Of a DNA stretch of 64,000 bases, positions 25,049 through 33,033 are shown piece after piece. The stretch's first letter is position 1. Each line of letters opens with the position of its first letter. The stretch comes from Actinosynnema sp. ALI-1.44 (GTDB taxonomy: Bacteria > Actinomycetota > Actinomycetes > Mycobacteriales > Pseudonocardiaceae). The notes beneath the pieces were generated by a model. It searched no databases. It was not told the origin of the DNA and worked only from the letters and a program-made list of their open reading frames with translations. The stretch is taken from the NCBI RefSeq assembly GCF_001984155.1, contig NZ_MTQO01000051.1:1-64000 (forward strand). The letters are read 5' to 3'. The translations under genes and the position numbers were made by a program.

Positions 25049-25077
25049 TTGACGACCGAGCGCGGCGTGAGTAGTTT
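25049..25077 (+). promoter_or_regulatory. Promoter candidate for the evaB operon
   Basis: TTGACG (25049-25054), a 17-bp spacer and TAGTTT (25072-25077) resemble a sigma70-type promoter, with start expected near 25084 and a leader of about 115 nt. Apart from the two stems above, the rest of the 24790-25198 gap shows no gene. Confidence 0.45.
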
Positions 25078-25198
25078 TCCTGGGGAGCGCGGAATCGCCG
25101 GAATCCAACGTTGACGCATCTGCCCGTTGGTCATCGGTCGGTCTTGATGTCGCTCATTCGAATTGTGATCCCACGCGTGCTGGAGGATGACGCCGACC

Positions 25199-26308
25199 AT
25201 GACTCAATATGTCTGGGGTTATCTGGACGAATACGAAAGCGAGCGGGCCGACCTCCTCGCCGCGGTGGACGAGGTCTTCCGCTCCGGCAAACTCGTGCTC
25301 GGCCCGAGCGTCGCCGGGTTCGAGCGGGAGTTCGCCGACTACCACGGGGCCACGCACTGCGTGGGCGTCGACAACGGGACCAACGCGATCGTGCTGGCCC
25401 TGCGCGCGCTCGGTGTGGGCGACGGCGACGAGGTCATCACCGTGTCGAACACCGCTGCCCCCACGGTGATCGCGATCGACGCCGTCGGTGCCACACCGGT
25501 CTTCGTCGACGTGCACGAGGACACCTACCTGATGCGCGTCGACCAGGTCGAGGCGGCGATCACCGACCGCACCAAGTGCCTGCTGCCGGTGCACCTCTAC
25601 GGCCAGTGCGTCGACATGGCGCCGCTGGAGGAGATCGCGGCACGGCACGGCCTGCCCATCCTGGAGGACTGCGCCCAGGCGCACGGCGCGACGCACCACG
25701 GCCGGATCGCGGGCTCGATGGGGATCGTGTCGGCGTTCTCCTTCTACCCCACCAAAGTCCTCGGCGCCTACGGGGACGCCGGTGCCGCGGTCACCAGCGA
25801 TCCCGAGCTGGACGCGAACCTGCGCCGGTTGCGCTACTACGGCATGGAGGACGTCTACCACGTCGTGCGGACGCCGGGCTACAACAGCAGGCTCGACGAG
25901 GTGCAGGCGGAGATCCTGCGCCGCAAGCTGACCCGGCTGCCGGAGTACCTCGCCGGTCGCCGCGCGATCGCCGACCGGTACGCGGAAGCCTTGTCGGACA
26001 CCGACCTCGTGCTCCCGGCCACCGCGCCGGGCAACGACCACGTCTACTACGTCCACGTCGTGCGCCACCCGCAGCGCGACAGGATCATCGCGGCGATGCG
26101 CGAGCACGACATCCACCTCAACATCAGCTACCCGTGGCCGGTGCACGTCCAGCAGGGCTTCACGCACCTCGGTGTGGAACCCGGTTCGCTGCCGGTCACC
26201 GAACGGCTGGCCGGCGAGATCTTCTCGCTGCCGATGTACCCGTCGCTGACCCGCGGCGCACAGGACAAGGTCATCGACGCGCTGCGCGAAGTCCTTGCCA
26301 CCCTCTGA
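25199..26308 (+). CDS. NDP-hexose 3-aminotransferase (EvaB-like, DegT/DnrJ family)
   Basis: The protein has 369 aa. The PLP lysine is in [17 protein letters not shown], the family fingerprint. [18 protein letters not shown] and [11 protein letters not shown] are also present, as is an N-terminus ([13 protein letters not shown]) typical of sugar 3-aminotransferases. It would aminate the 3-keto group formed after EvaA. I chose the ATG at 25199; the ATG at 25187 directly touches GGAGG and so is badly spaced. It heads the evaB-evaA-evaD-rmlB unit. Confidence 0.9.
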   Translation: MTQYVWGYLDEYESERADLLAAVDEVFRSGKLVLGPSVAGFEREFADYHGATHCVGVDNGTNAIVLALRALGVGDGDEVITVSNTAAPTVIAIDAVGATPVFVDVHEDTYLMRVDQVEAAITDRTKCLLPVHLYGQCVDMAPLEEIAARHGLPILEDCAQAHGATHHGRIAGSMGIVSAFSFYPTKVLGAYGDAGAAVTSDPELDANLRRLRYYGMEDVYHVVRTPGYNSRLDEVQAEILRRKLTRLPEYLAGRRAIADRYAEALSDTDLVLPATAPGNDHVYYVHVVRHPQRDRIIAAMREHDIHLNISYPWPVHVQQGFTHLGVEPGSLPVTERLAGEIFSLPMYPSLTRGAQDKVIDALREVLATL

Positions 26309-26323
26309 CGGAAGGGACCTGCC

Positions 26324-27694
26324 GTGACTTCCACGAGTGCCCAGCCGGTTGCCCGGCACGGTGTGCTGACGACGATCGCGGAGTTCGACCAGTGGTGGGC
26401 CGACCGCCACCGGACCGGCCGGTTCGACGTGACCAGGATCCCGTTCGCCGACCTGGACACGTGGCACTTCGACGAGGCGACCGGCAACCTCGGGCACGAC
26501 AGCGGCCGGTTCTTCACCGTCGAGGGACTGCAGGTCCAGGTCGGTGGTGAGGCGGTCAGCTGGCAGCCGATCATCAACCAGCCGGAGATCGGCCTGCTCG
26601 GCATCGTGGTCAAGGACTTCGACGGGGTGCTGCACTGCCTGATGCAGGCCAAGATGGAGCCGGGCAACGTCAACACGTTGCAGCTCTCGCCGACCGTCCA
26701 GGCCACCCGAAGCAACTACACGCAGGTGCACCGCGGCGCGACCACCCGGTACCTCGACCTGTTCATCGGACCGGACCGCGGCGAGGTGCTCGTCGACGTG
26801 CTGCAGTCCGAGCAGGGCGCGTGGTTCTGGCGCAAACGCAACCGCAACGTGGTCGTGAAGATCACCGGGGACGTGCCGGTCAACGACGACTACCGGTGGC
26901 TGCCGCTGCACCTGGTGCGCGAGTTGATGCGCGTGGACAACCTGGTGAACATGGACGCGCGCACTGTGTTGTCCTGCATGCCCTTCGCGCAGCCCGACGA
27001 GGCCGTGCAGTCCAAGGGAACGTCGTTCGCCGACGCGCTCACCCGCTCGTACCTGTCGGACAAGGCGTTGCACACGACCAGTGCCGCGCTGAGCTGGTTC
27101 ACCGAAGCCAAGACGATGTGTGACTGGAGCGTCCGCCTGATCCCGGTCGACAAGGTGCGCAACTGGACACGCACCGAGCACGAGATCGCCGACGACGCCG
27201 GGCGGGACTTCCGGATCATCGGCGTGCGGGTCGAGGCGGGCAACCGCGAGGTCGCCGCGTGGACCCAGCCGCTGCTCGAACCGCGCGGCCAAGGGCTGGC
27301 GATCTTCGTGACGCGGCCGATCGACGACGTGCTGCACGTGCTCGTCCAGGCCCGGCCGGAGATCGGGCTGCTCGACCTGGTCGAGATGGGACCGACCGTG
27401 CAGCTGCTGCCGGGGCGGGACCCGGCCGACGTGGACGACCCGTTCGTCAAGGGCGTCGCGACCGGTGAGGTCGGGCGGATCCGTTACGACACCGTGCTTT
27501 CCGAGGAAGGCGGCCGGTTCCTCAACGCGCTCACCCGTTACCAGGTGGTGGAGGTCGGCGAGGAGTTCCCCGTCGAAGTGCCGCCGAACTTCTGCTGGTT
27601 GACCGTGCGGCAGCTGATGGACCTGTTGCGGCACGGGCACTACCTCAACATCGAGGCACGCAGCCTGTTGGCGTGCGTGCACAGCTTGTGGTGA
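26324..27694 (+). CDS. NDP-hexose 2,3-dehydratase (EvaA-like)
   Basis: The protein has 456 aa, starting with GTG. It consists of two related halves, each with a W..Q..I.QPEIGLLG or ARPEIGLLDLVEMG block, VEMGPTVQ/LQLSPTVQ and a RY(L/D)..L..E.GGRF-like strand. This internal duplication is typical of the TylX3/EvaA 2,3-dehydratases. The enzyme removes the C2 hydroxyl of dTDP-4-keto-6-deoxyglucose, the committed step to 2,6-dideoxy sugars. GGAAGGGACC precedes the start 15 bp after evaB. Confidence 0.9.
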   Translation: MTSTSAQPVARHGVLTTIAEFDQWWADRHRTGRFDVTRIPFADLDTWHFDEATGNLGHDSGRFFTVEGLQVQVGGEAVSWQPIINQPEIGLLGIVVKDFDGVLHCLMQAKMEPGNVNTLQLSPTVQATRSNYTQVHRGATTRYLDLFIGPDRGEVLVDVLQSEQGAWFWRKRNRNVVVKITGDVPVNDDYRWLPLHLVRELMRVDNLVNMDARTVLSCMPFAQPDEAVQSKGTSFADALTRSYLSDKALHTTSAALSWFTEAKTMCDWSVRLIPVDKVRNWTRTEHEIADDAGRDFRIIGVRVEAGNREVAAWTQPLLEPRGQGLAIFVTRPIDDVLHVLVQARPEIGLLDLVEMGPTVQLLPGRDPADVDDPFVKGVATGEVGRIRYDTVLSEEGGRFLNALTRYQVVEVGEEFPVEVPPNFCWLTVRQLMDLLRHGHYLNIEARSLLACVHSLW

Positions 27695-27715
27695 ATCCCA
27701 AGGAGGGACACTCGG

Positions 27716-28333
27716 ATGCAGGCACGGAAACTGGCCGTCGAAGGCGCGGTCGAGTTCTCGCCGAAGATCTTCGCCGACGACCGCGGCCACTTCGTGTCGC
27801 CGTACCAGGAAGCCGCCTTCGTCGACGCGGTGGGCAAACCGCTGTTCGCCGTGACGCAGACCAACATCAGCATGTCGCGGCGCGGGGTGGTGCGTGGCAT
27901 CCACTACACGTCCACCCCGCCCGGCACCGCGAAGTACGTCTACTGCACGCGCGGCAAGGTGCTCGACATCGTGGTCGACATCCGGGTAGGGTCGCCGACC
28001 TACGGCAAGTGGGACGCGGTGATCCTCGACCCGGAGTCGTACCGGTCCTCCTACATGCCGTTGGGAGTCGGGCACGCGTTCGTCGCGCTGGAGGACAACT
28101 CCGTGATGTCGTACCTGTTGTCCCAAAGCTACATACCGGAGAACGAACTGGCTCTGTCCGTGCTCGACCCGGACCTCGGCCTGCCGATCCCGCAGGACAT
28201 CGACCCCGTCTTGTCCGACCGTGACCTGGACGCGCCCACGCTGGCCGAGGCCGGCGCGCGCGGCCTGTTGCCCGACTACGCCACGTGTCTGCGGATCGAG
28301 GCGAGTCCACTGGTCAACGCCAGGCCGGTCTGA
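27716..28333 (+). CDS. dTDP-sugar 3,5- or 5-epimerase (EvaD-like)
   Basis: The protein has 205 aa, an RmlC-type cupin. The catalytic His lies in RRGVVRGIHY near residue 63 and the Tyr in MSYLLSQSYIP near 135, with the KYVYC..G.V.DIVVDIR strand. It follows evaA by 21 bp with AAGGAGGG. In the vancosamine route EvaD inverts C5 to give the L-series sugar. Whether this one also epimerises C3 cannot be read from the sequence. Confidence 0.9.
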   Translation: MQARKLAVEGAVEFSPKIFADDRGHFVSPYQEAAFVDAVGKPLFAVTQTNISMSRRGVVRGIHYTSTPPGTAKYVYCTRGKVLDIVVDIRVGSPTYGKWDAVILDPESYRSSYMPLGVGHAFVALEDNSVMSYLLSQSYIPENELALSVLDPDLGLPIPQDIDPVLSDRDLDAPTLAEAGARGLLPDYATCLRIEASPLVNARPV

Positions 28334-28353
28334 TCCATCGAAAGGTGCCCCAG

Positions 28354-29361
28354 ATGCGTTTGCTCGTCACCGGTGCGGCCGGGTTCATCGGCTCGCACTT
28401 CACCCGGTACTGGCTGCGGGAACACCCCGCCGACACCGTGGTCGCGCTGGACGCGTTGACCTACCGGGGAACCGAGACCAACCTGACCGACATCCGCGAG
28501 CGGATCACGTTCGTGCACGCGGACATCGCCGACGGCGTCGCCGTGGAACGCGTGTTGGCCGACCACGGGATCGACACCGTGGTCAACTTCGCGGCCGAAT
28601 CGCACAACAGCCTGGCCGTGCTGGACCCCGCCCGGTTCTTCCGCACGAACGTGCTGGGCACGCAGTCGCTGCTGGAGTCCTGCCTGCGCGCGGGTGTCAA
28701 GCGCGTGCACCACATCTCCACCTGCGAGGTCTACGGCGACCTGCCGCTGGACGCCGACGAGGCGTTCACCGAGGAATCGCCCTACCGGCCGCGCACGCCG
28801 TACAACGCCAGCAAGGCGGGCGCCGATCACGCCGTGCGCTCGTACTACGAGACGTTCGGCCTCCCGGTGACGATCACCAACTGCGCCAACAACTACGGCC
28901 CCAACCAGTTCCCGGAGAACGTTCTGCCGCTGTTCACCACCCGGGCGCTGGACGGTGAACCGCTGCCGGTGTACGCCTCCAGGCACAACCGCAGGGAGTG
29001 GATCCACGCCGTCGACCACTGCCGTGCGATCGACGCCGTGTTGCAGCGCGGCAGGATCGGCGAGACGTACCACGTCGGCACCGGGCTGGAGGCCAGCGTG
29101 GAGCAGATCGCCGACCTGGTGCTGGACGAGCTGGGCCTGCCTGGCTCGTTGAAGAAGACCGTGCCCGACCGCCCCGGGCACGACCGGCGCTACCTGCTCG
29201 ACTCGGCGAAGATCCGCCGTGAGCTGGGCTGGGAGCCGCAGGTCAGCTTCGACACCGGGGTCAGGGAGACGATCCGCTGGTACGCGGGCAACCGGGCGTG
29301 GTGGGAGCCGCTGCGCGACCGCAGCCCGGTGAACGAGAGCGCTTGGGCCACGAAATCCTAG
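28354..29361 (+). CDS. dTDP-glucose 4,6-dehydratase-like protein with Asp-to-Cys change
   Basis: The protein has 335 aa with the RmlB fold: NAD motif LLVTGAAGFIGSHF, NFAAESHN, catalytic YNASK, NNYGPNQFPENVLPLF and RHNRREWIHAVDHC. RmlB normally carries STDEVYG, where the Asp and Glu perform the dehydration. Here it reads STCEVYG, with Cys in place of the Asp. It is placed last in the evaB-A-D unit where rmlB is needed, and no other RmlB is visible in the window. It either tolerates the change or depends on a genomic rmlB. I am confident of the family, less of the activity. Confidence 0.8.
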   Translation: MRLLVTGAAGFIGSHFTRYWLREHPADTVVALDALTYRGTETNLTDIRERITFVHADIADGVAVERVLADHGIDTVVNFAAESHNSLAVLDPARFFRTNVLGTQSLLESCLRAGVKRVHHISTCEVYGDLPLDADEAFTEESPYRPRTPYNASKAGADHAVRSYYETFGLPVTITNCANNYGPNQFPENVLPLFTTRALDGEPLPVYASRHNRREWIHAVDHCRAIDAVLQRGRIGETYHVGTGLEASVEQIADLVLDELGLPGSLKKTVPDRPGHDRRYLLDSAKIRRELGWEPQVSFDTGVRETIRWYAGNRAWWEPLRDRSPVNESAWATKS

Positions 29362-29373
29362 GGAGACAACAGT

Positions 29374-29733
29374 ATGCGTGGCCTGACAGTCGGGGCCGTG
29401 CTGGCGTGCGCCGCTCTGGCCGTGGCGTGTTCCAGCCCGAGCACCGCCGCTCCCGCCCCGCCGCCACCTCCACCGTTGTCGGCTGCTCCGCCATCGACGT
29501 CGCCATCTGCGCCTGCCGCGCAGGTGGTCGACTGCGGGGGCAACGTGCTCGCCGAGCGGACGGCGGCAGGCCTCGTGGACTGCGCCGAGGCTGTCGCCGT
29601 CATCACGGAGTACCGCGCTGTCGAAGAGGGCGATGAGCCCATCGCGGTCAGGGGCTGGACCTGCGGTGCGGACGGCGACACGGAGATCGTCGTCTGCGAG
29701 AAGGCGGGCCTTTCGTTCCACACCGGACAGTAG
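29374..29733 (+). CDS. Small Pro/Ala-rich lipoprotein
   Basis: The protein has 119 aa. A signal peptide ends in a lipobox, LAVACSS, with Cys near residue 19. A low-complexity linker of Pro, Ala and Ser follows. The ~65-aa mature domain has four Cys (CGGNV, VDCAEA, GWTCGAD, VVCEKAG) that may form two disulfides. AGGGAGA precedes the ATG 12 bp after the dehydratase stop, so it is probably co-transcribed. It is expected to be anchored outside the membrane. I do not recognise its function. Confidence 0.6.
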   Translation: MRGLTVGAVLACAALAVACSSPSTAAPAPPPPPPLSAAPPSTSPSAPAAQVVDCGGNVLAERTAAGLVDCAEAVAVITEYRAVEEGDEPIAVRGWTCGADGDTEIVVCEKAGLSFHTGQ

Positions 29734-29871
29734 CGGCCCTTGCGGCCGCCCGAAGGGACACCTCGAAGGAGTCGACCTGCCCGCCGCGGGCGCCCAGCGT
29801 CGATCTTGTGCGACAGGAACCAGCTGTGCGGGCGATTGTCAACGCCCCGCGCGGGACTAGGCTTCGGTCAC

Positions 29872-30465
29872 ATGGATGATCTTGCTCTGCTGCGGGTGGA
29901 AGCCGACACGATCTGGGGCAGGGAACCCGGTGGTGTCGGTGGCGACACGGTGTTCGTGACGGTCACGACCTATGACGGGCAAGTCGAGGTCATCGACGGG
30001 CATGCCGAGCTGTCGCCGACGACGCCGACGGCGGTGAACCTGGAACGCAGCTGGGTACTGGCATCCCCGACGCACCTGCCGCAGCCACCCACCGGTCTGT
30101 CCCTCGTGCGTGAGCCGTGTGATCTCCAGCCCCCGGCGAGTTGGGCAGCCGACGAGTGGGCGTTGCTGATGTCGGGCCAGGCCGGGCCGTGGGCGGCCCT
30201 CGTGGAGGGTGGCCATGTCGTAAGCCTCGCGCACTGCGCGCGCTGGACCGAGCGGGCCGCGGAGGTCGGCGTGCGAACCGAGGACGGCTACCGCGGACGC
30301 GGCTTGGCGCCGGTGGTCGTGCGTGCGTGGGCAACGCTTCTCGCCGACCACGACAAGGTGCTGTTCTACAGCGCGGCGGAGGAGAACGTGGCGTCTCATC
30401 GGGTCGCCGCCAAGTGCGACGGCAGGCCGTTGGGCAGGTTGTGCCAGGTGCACCTCCGTCGATGA
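29872..30465 (+). CDS. GNAT-like N-acetyltransferase
   Basis: The protein has 197 aa from the ATG at 29872. The C-terminal half shows the GNAT acetyl-CoA-binding pattern VGVRTEDGYRGRGLAPVVVRAW, then a VLFYSAAEENVASHRVAAK helix typical of the family's end. The N-terminal half is poorly conserved. It could acetylate an amino sugar or the peptide, or be unrelated to the cluster. The 138-bp gap before it holds nothing clear. Confidence 0.6.
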   Translation: MDDLALLRVEADTIWGREPGGVGGDTVFVTVTTYDGQVEVIDGHAELSPTTPTAVNLERSWVLASPTHLPQPPTGLSLVREPCDLQPPASWAADEWALLMSGQAGPWAALVEGGHVVSLAHCARWTERAAEVGVRTEDGYRGRGLAPVVVRAWATLLADHDKVLFYSAAEENVASHRVAAKCDGRPLGRLCQVHLRR

Positions 30466-30529
30466 TGTGACGCAGGTCTCGCCGGAAATGTCCGGTTACC
30501 GGCGTGTTTGAGCTCAGCATCATGCGTGC

Positions 30530-31729
30530 ATGGAATTCGCCCCAGAATTGCTCCAGTTTCCGATGGCCCGTGCGACGCGGTGTCCCTTCGATCCGGCACC
30601 GGAGTTGACCGCGCAGCCACCGGTTTCCCGGGTGAGGTTGTGGGACGGCAGCACGCCGTGGCTGGTCACCCGCTATGACGACGTGCGTGCGGTGCTCGCT
30701 GATCCGCGGATCAGCGTCGACGCCACTCAGCCCGGCTTCCCGCACACCAACGCGGTGAGCAAGGCGCGTGACACGACCATGACCACGATGATGCAGATGG
30801 ACGCGCCGGAACACACCGCCCAGCGGCGGCTGCTGACCCCGCAGTTCGCCGTCCGGAAGATGGACGCGTTGCGGCCCCGGGTCCAACGGATCGTCGACGA
30901 CCTCGTCGACGATCTGCTCGCCGGGCCCCAGCCGGTGGATCTGGTGGCGGCGTTCGCCCTGCCGGTGCCGTCCCGGGTGATCTGCGAACTGCTCGGTGTG
31001 CCGTACGCCGACCGCGGCTTCTTCCAGCAGGTGGCGCGCACGCTCGTGATGGACGAGCCGGATCCCGGCCGGGCGATGGCCGCCAGCGAGGAGTTGAACG
31101 CCTACCTGGCGGAGTTGGTGGCCAGGAAGAACGCCGACCCGGGTGACGACCTGCTCAGCGCACTGGCCGTCGAGCAGGTCCGGACCGGTGCGATGACACC
31201 GCGGGACGTCGCCGTGCTGGGGCAACTCCTCCTGGTCGCCGGGCACGACACCACCGCCGCCATGATCGCGCTCGGCACGGTCGCGCTGCTGGCGAACCCG
31301 GACCAGTTGCGCGTGGTCCGCGAAGACCCGGCGCGGGCGGTCGACGTGGTGGAGGAACTGCTGCGCTACCTGTCCATCACGCACACCGAAGCACGTCGTG
31401 TCGCACGCGAGGACCTGGAGATCGGTGGCACGCGGATCCGCGCGGGTGACGGCATCATCGCCGTGAAGAGCACCGCCAACCGGGACGCCGCCGCCTTCCC
31501 GGACCCCGATTCGCTCGACGTCCGCCGCAGCGCGCGTCACCACGTCGCTTTCGGCCACGGCAGGCATGTGTGCCTGGGAGCGCCGCTGGCGCGGATGGAG
31601 CTGCAGGTCGTCTACGGCACGTTGTACCGGCGAATCCCGGCGCTCGCGTTGGCCGTGCCGCTGGAAGAGTTGGTGTTCAACGAGAACGCGGTCTTCTACT
31701 CGGTACGGGAGCTGCCCGTCAGGTGGTGA
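30530..31729 (+). CDS. Cytochrome P450
   Basis: The protein has 399 aa. The oxygen-binding helix has VAGHDTTAAM (about residue 240), the ExxR is in VVEELLRYLS and the heme loop is FGHGRHVCLGAPLARME with the cysteine ligand. All parts are intact, so it is not one of the heme-less P450 homologs (DesVIII/EryCII) that assist such glycosyltransferases. It may hydroxylate the p-coumaroyl group, the peptide or a sugar. No clear ribosome-binding site is seen. A half-copy of the palindrome (GTCTCGCCGG, 30476-30485) lies 45 bp upstream. The 3' end overlaps mbtH by 11 bp, tail to tail. Confidence 0.85.
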   Translation: MEFAPELLQFPMARATRCPFDPAPELTAQPPVSRVRLWDGSTPWLVTRYDDVRAVLADPRISVDATQPGFPHTNAVSKARDTTMTTMMQMDAPEHTAQRRLLTPQFAVRKMDALRPRVQRIVDDLVDDLLAGPQPVDLVAAFALPVPSRVICELLGVPYADRGFFQQVARTLVMDEPDPGRAMAASEELNAYLAELVARKNADPGDDLLSALAVEQVRTGAMTPRDVAVLGQLLLVAGHDTTAAMIALGTVALLANPDQLRVVREDPARAVDVVEELLRYLSITHTEARRVAREDLEIGGTRIRAGDGIIAVKSTANRDAAAFPDPDSLDVRRSARHHVAFGHGRHVCLGAPLARMELQVVYGTLYRRIPALALAVPLEELVFNENAVFYSVRELPVRW

Positions 31730-31925
31730 CGGGCCGTGCCGTGCGGGGGCGCATGTCGGTCCATTCGCGCTCGACGAAAGCCAGACAGTCCGAACGGGAC
31801 GACGGCCCGAACGCGTTCGTCCAGCCCGCGGGCACGGCCACCCCGAACGGCCACAACGACTGCTGCTCCTCGTCGTTGACCAGCACGACGTAGGTGGCGT
31901 TCTCGTCATCGAACGGGCTTCGCAT
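31719..31925 (-). CDS. MbtH-like protein
   Basis: The protein has 68 aa. The family fingerprint is complete: N-terminal F.D....Y.VLVNDEEQQSLWP, the VPAGW turn and CLAFVEREWTDMRP. MbtH-like proteins bind NRPS adenylation domains and are often needed for their folding or activity, so this should serve the two NRPS below. It is read leftward, opposite to the ABC exporter genes, across a 346-bp regulatory gap. The start is fixed by the short MRSPFDDEN head. Confidence 0.9.
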   Translation of the reverse strand: MRSPFDDENATYVVLVNDEEQQSLWPFGVAVPAGWTNAFGPSSRSDCLAFVEREWTDMRPRTARPVTT

Positions 31926-32014
31926 CCCTGGCCTCCCCGGAAGTTGCACTGCCGCCCACAGTGCCAGCCCGCGACGGGGACCGACAAGCTGCTTTCCGCA
32001 CAAGCGAAGTAGGT

Positions 32015-32050
32015 GGTTCGTACGGGCTCTGGGGGGTGCCCGTACGAACC
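32015..32050. promoter_or_regulatory. 13-bp inverted repeat in the mbtH/exporter gap
   Basis: GGTTCGTACGGGC (32015-32027) pairs perfectly with 32038-32050 over a 10-nt loop. It lies between the divergent mbtH and ABC genes, about 90 bp before mbtH and 220 bp before the ABC ATG. A regulator site (for example for product-induced export) is likelier than a terminator. Nearer the ABC gene, TATACC occurs twice 10 bp apart, at about 32198 and 32208. The rest of 31926-32271 shows no gene. Confidence 0.45.
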
Positions 32051-32271
32051 TGTGGAGTTCCCCTGGGGTCGGCGGGGAACCAAGTCGGTGTGAGAAACCA
32101 GTGAAGCAGGCCATCGCCAGGAGAATCAGTAGTGGCTACTGCCCGATCATGGGTATAAAGAGGTCTACCGCCGTTCGTGCGCGCCGCGAATGGAGGTATA
32201 CCTGGATATACCGATACGGTGGAGGTTCTGCTAGTGCGCGCGGGTACCGCCTTGTCTTAGGTTCACATGGC

Positions 32272-33030
32272 ATGTCAACGGCTACGAAAGCGACGCCCGT
32301 GTCCGCTTACACCGTGCGCATGGATTCCGTGTCCAAGGTGTACGGAACCGGCGAAGCCGCAGTCCCCGCGTTGAACAACGTCAGCATCGGTATCCACCCG
32401 GGGACGTTCACCGCCGTGATGGGGCCGTCCGGTTCGGGCAAGAGCACGTTCCTGCACTGCGCGGCCGGTCTGGACCTGCCGTCGGCCGGCCGGGTGTGGC
32501 TGGGCGGCATCGAGCTGTCCGGGCTGAGCCAGGCCAACCTGACCGAGGTCCGGCGGGCGAAGGTCGGGTTCGTGTTCCAGGCGTACAACCTGGTCGCGTC
32601 GTTGACCGTGGAGGAGAACATCACGCTGCCGCTGCGCCTGGCTGGCAAGTCGGCGCGCAAGGACTTCGTCCGTGAGGTGGCCGCCGCGGTGGGACTCGCC
32701 GAGTACCTCAAGCGGCGGCCGAGCGAGCTGTCCGGTGGGCAGCAGCAGCGCGTCGCGATCGCCAGGGCACTGGTCGTACGGCCGGAGGTCGTGTTCGCCG
32801 ACGAGCCGACCGGCGCGTTGGACAGCAGATCCGGCCGCCAGGTCCTGCGGCTGCTGCGTGAGGTCGTCGACATGATGGGCCAGACCGTGGTGATGGTGAC
32901 GCACGACCCGGTCGCCGCGTCGACCGCGGACGCGGTGCTGTTCCTCGCCGACGGGCGGCTGGTCGCCAAGGCCGACCGGCCGAGCCCGCAGCAGATCGCC
33001 GACCGGATGACCAACCTGGGGGAGTGGTAG
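32272..33030 (+). CDS. MacB/LolD-type ABC transporter ATPase
   Basis: The protein has 252 aa. Walker A GPSGSGKST, Q-loop FVFQAYN, signature LSGGQQQR, Walker B VVFADEPTGALD and H-loop VTHD are all present, with the extended Q-loop region of the MacB class. The start at 32272 is the ATG giving MSTATKATPV. It is followed 3 bp later by the permease, forming one exporter. The likely roles are export of the glycopeptide product or removal of it from the membrane. Confidence 0.9.
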   Translation: MSTATKATPVSAYTVRMDSVSKVYGTGEAAVPALNNVSIGIHPGTFTAVMGPSGSGKSTFLHCAAGLDLPSAGRVWLGGIELSGLSQANLTEVRRAKVGFVFQAYNLVASLTVEENITLPLRLAGKSARKDFVREVAAAVGLAEYLKRRPSELSGGQQQRVAIARALVVRPEVVFADEPTGALDSRSGRQVLRLLREVVDMMGQTVVMVTHDPVAASTADAVLFLADGRLVAKADRPSPQQIADRMTNLGEW

Positions 33031-33033
33031 ACC

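Noticed and set aside
25154-28126. Minus-strand open frame of 990 codons over evaB, evaA and evaD
   Set aside because: Three well-recognised plus-strand enzymes fill the region; the antisense frame has no motif or start context.
30530-31729. Heme-less P450 helper protein for glycosyltransferases (DesVIII/EryCII type)
   Set aside because: The heme loop with cysteine and the AGHDTT helix are intact, so it is an ordinary catalytic P450.
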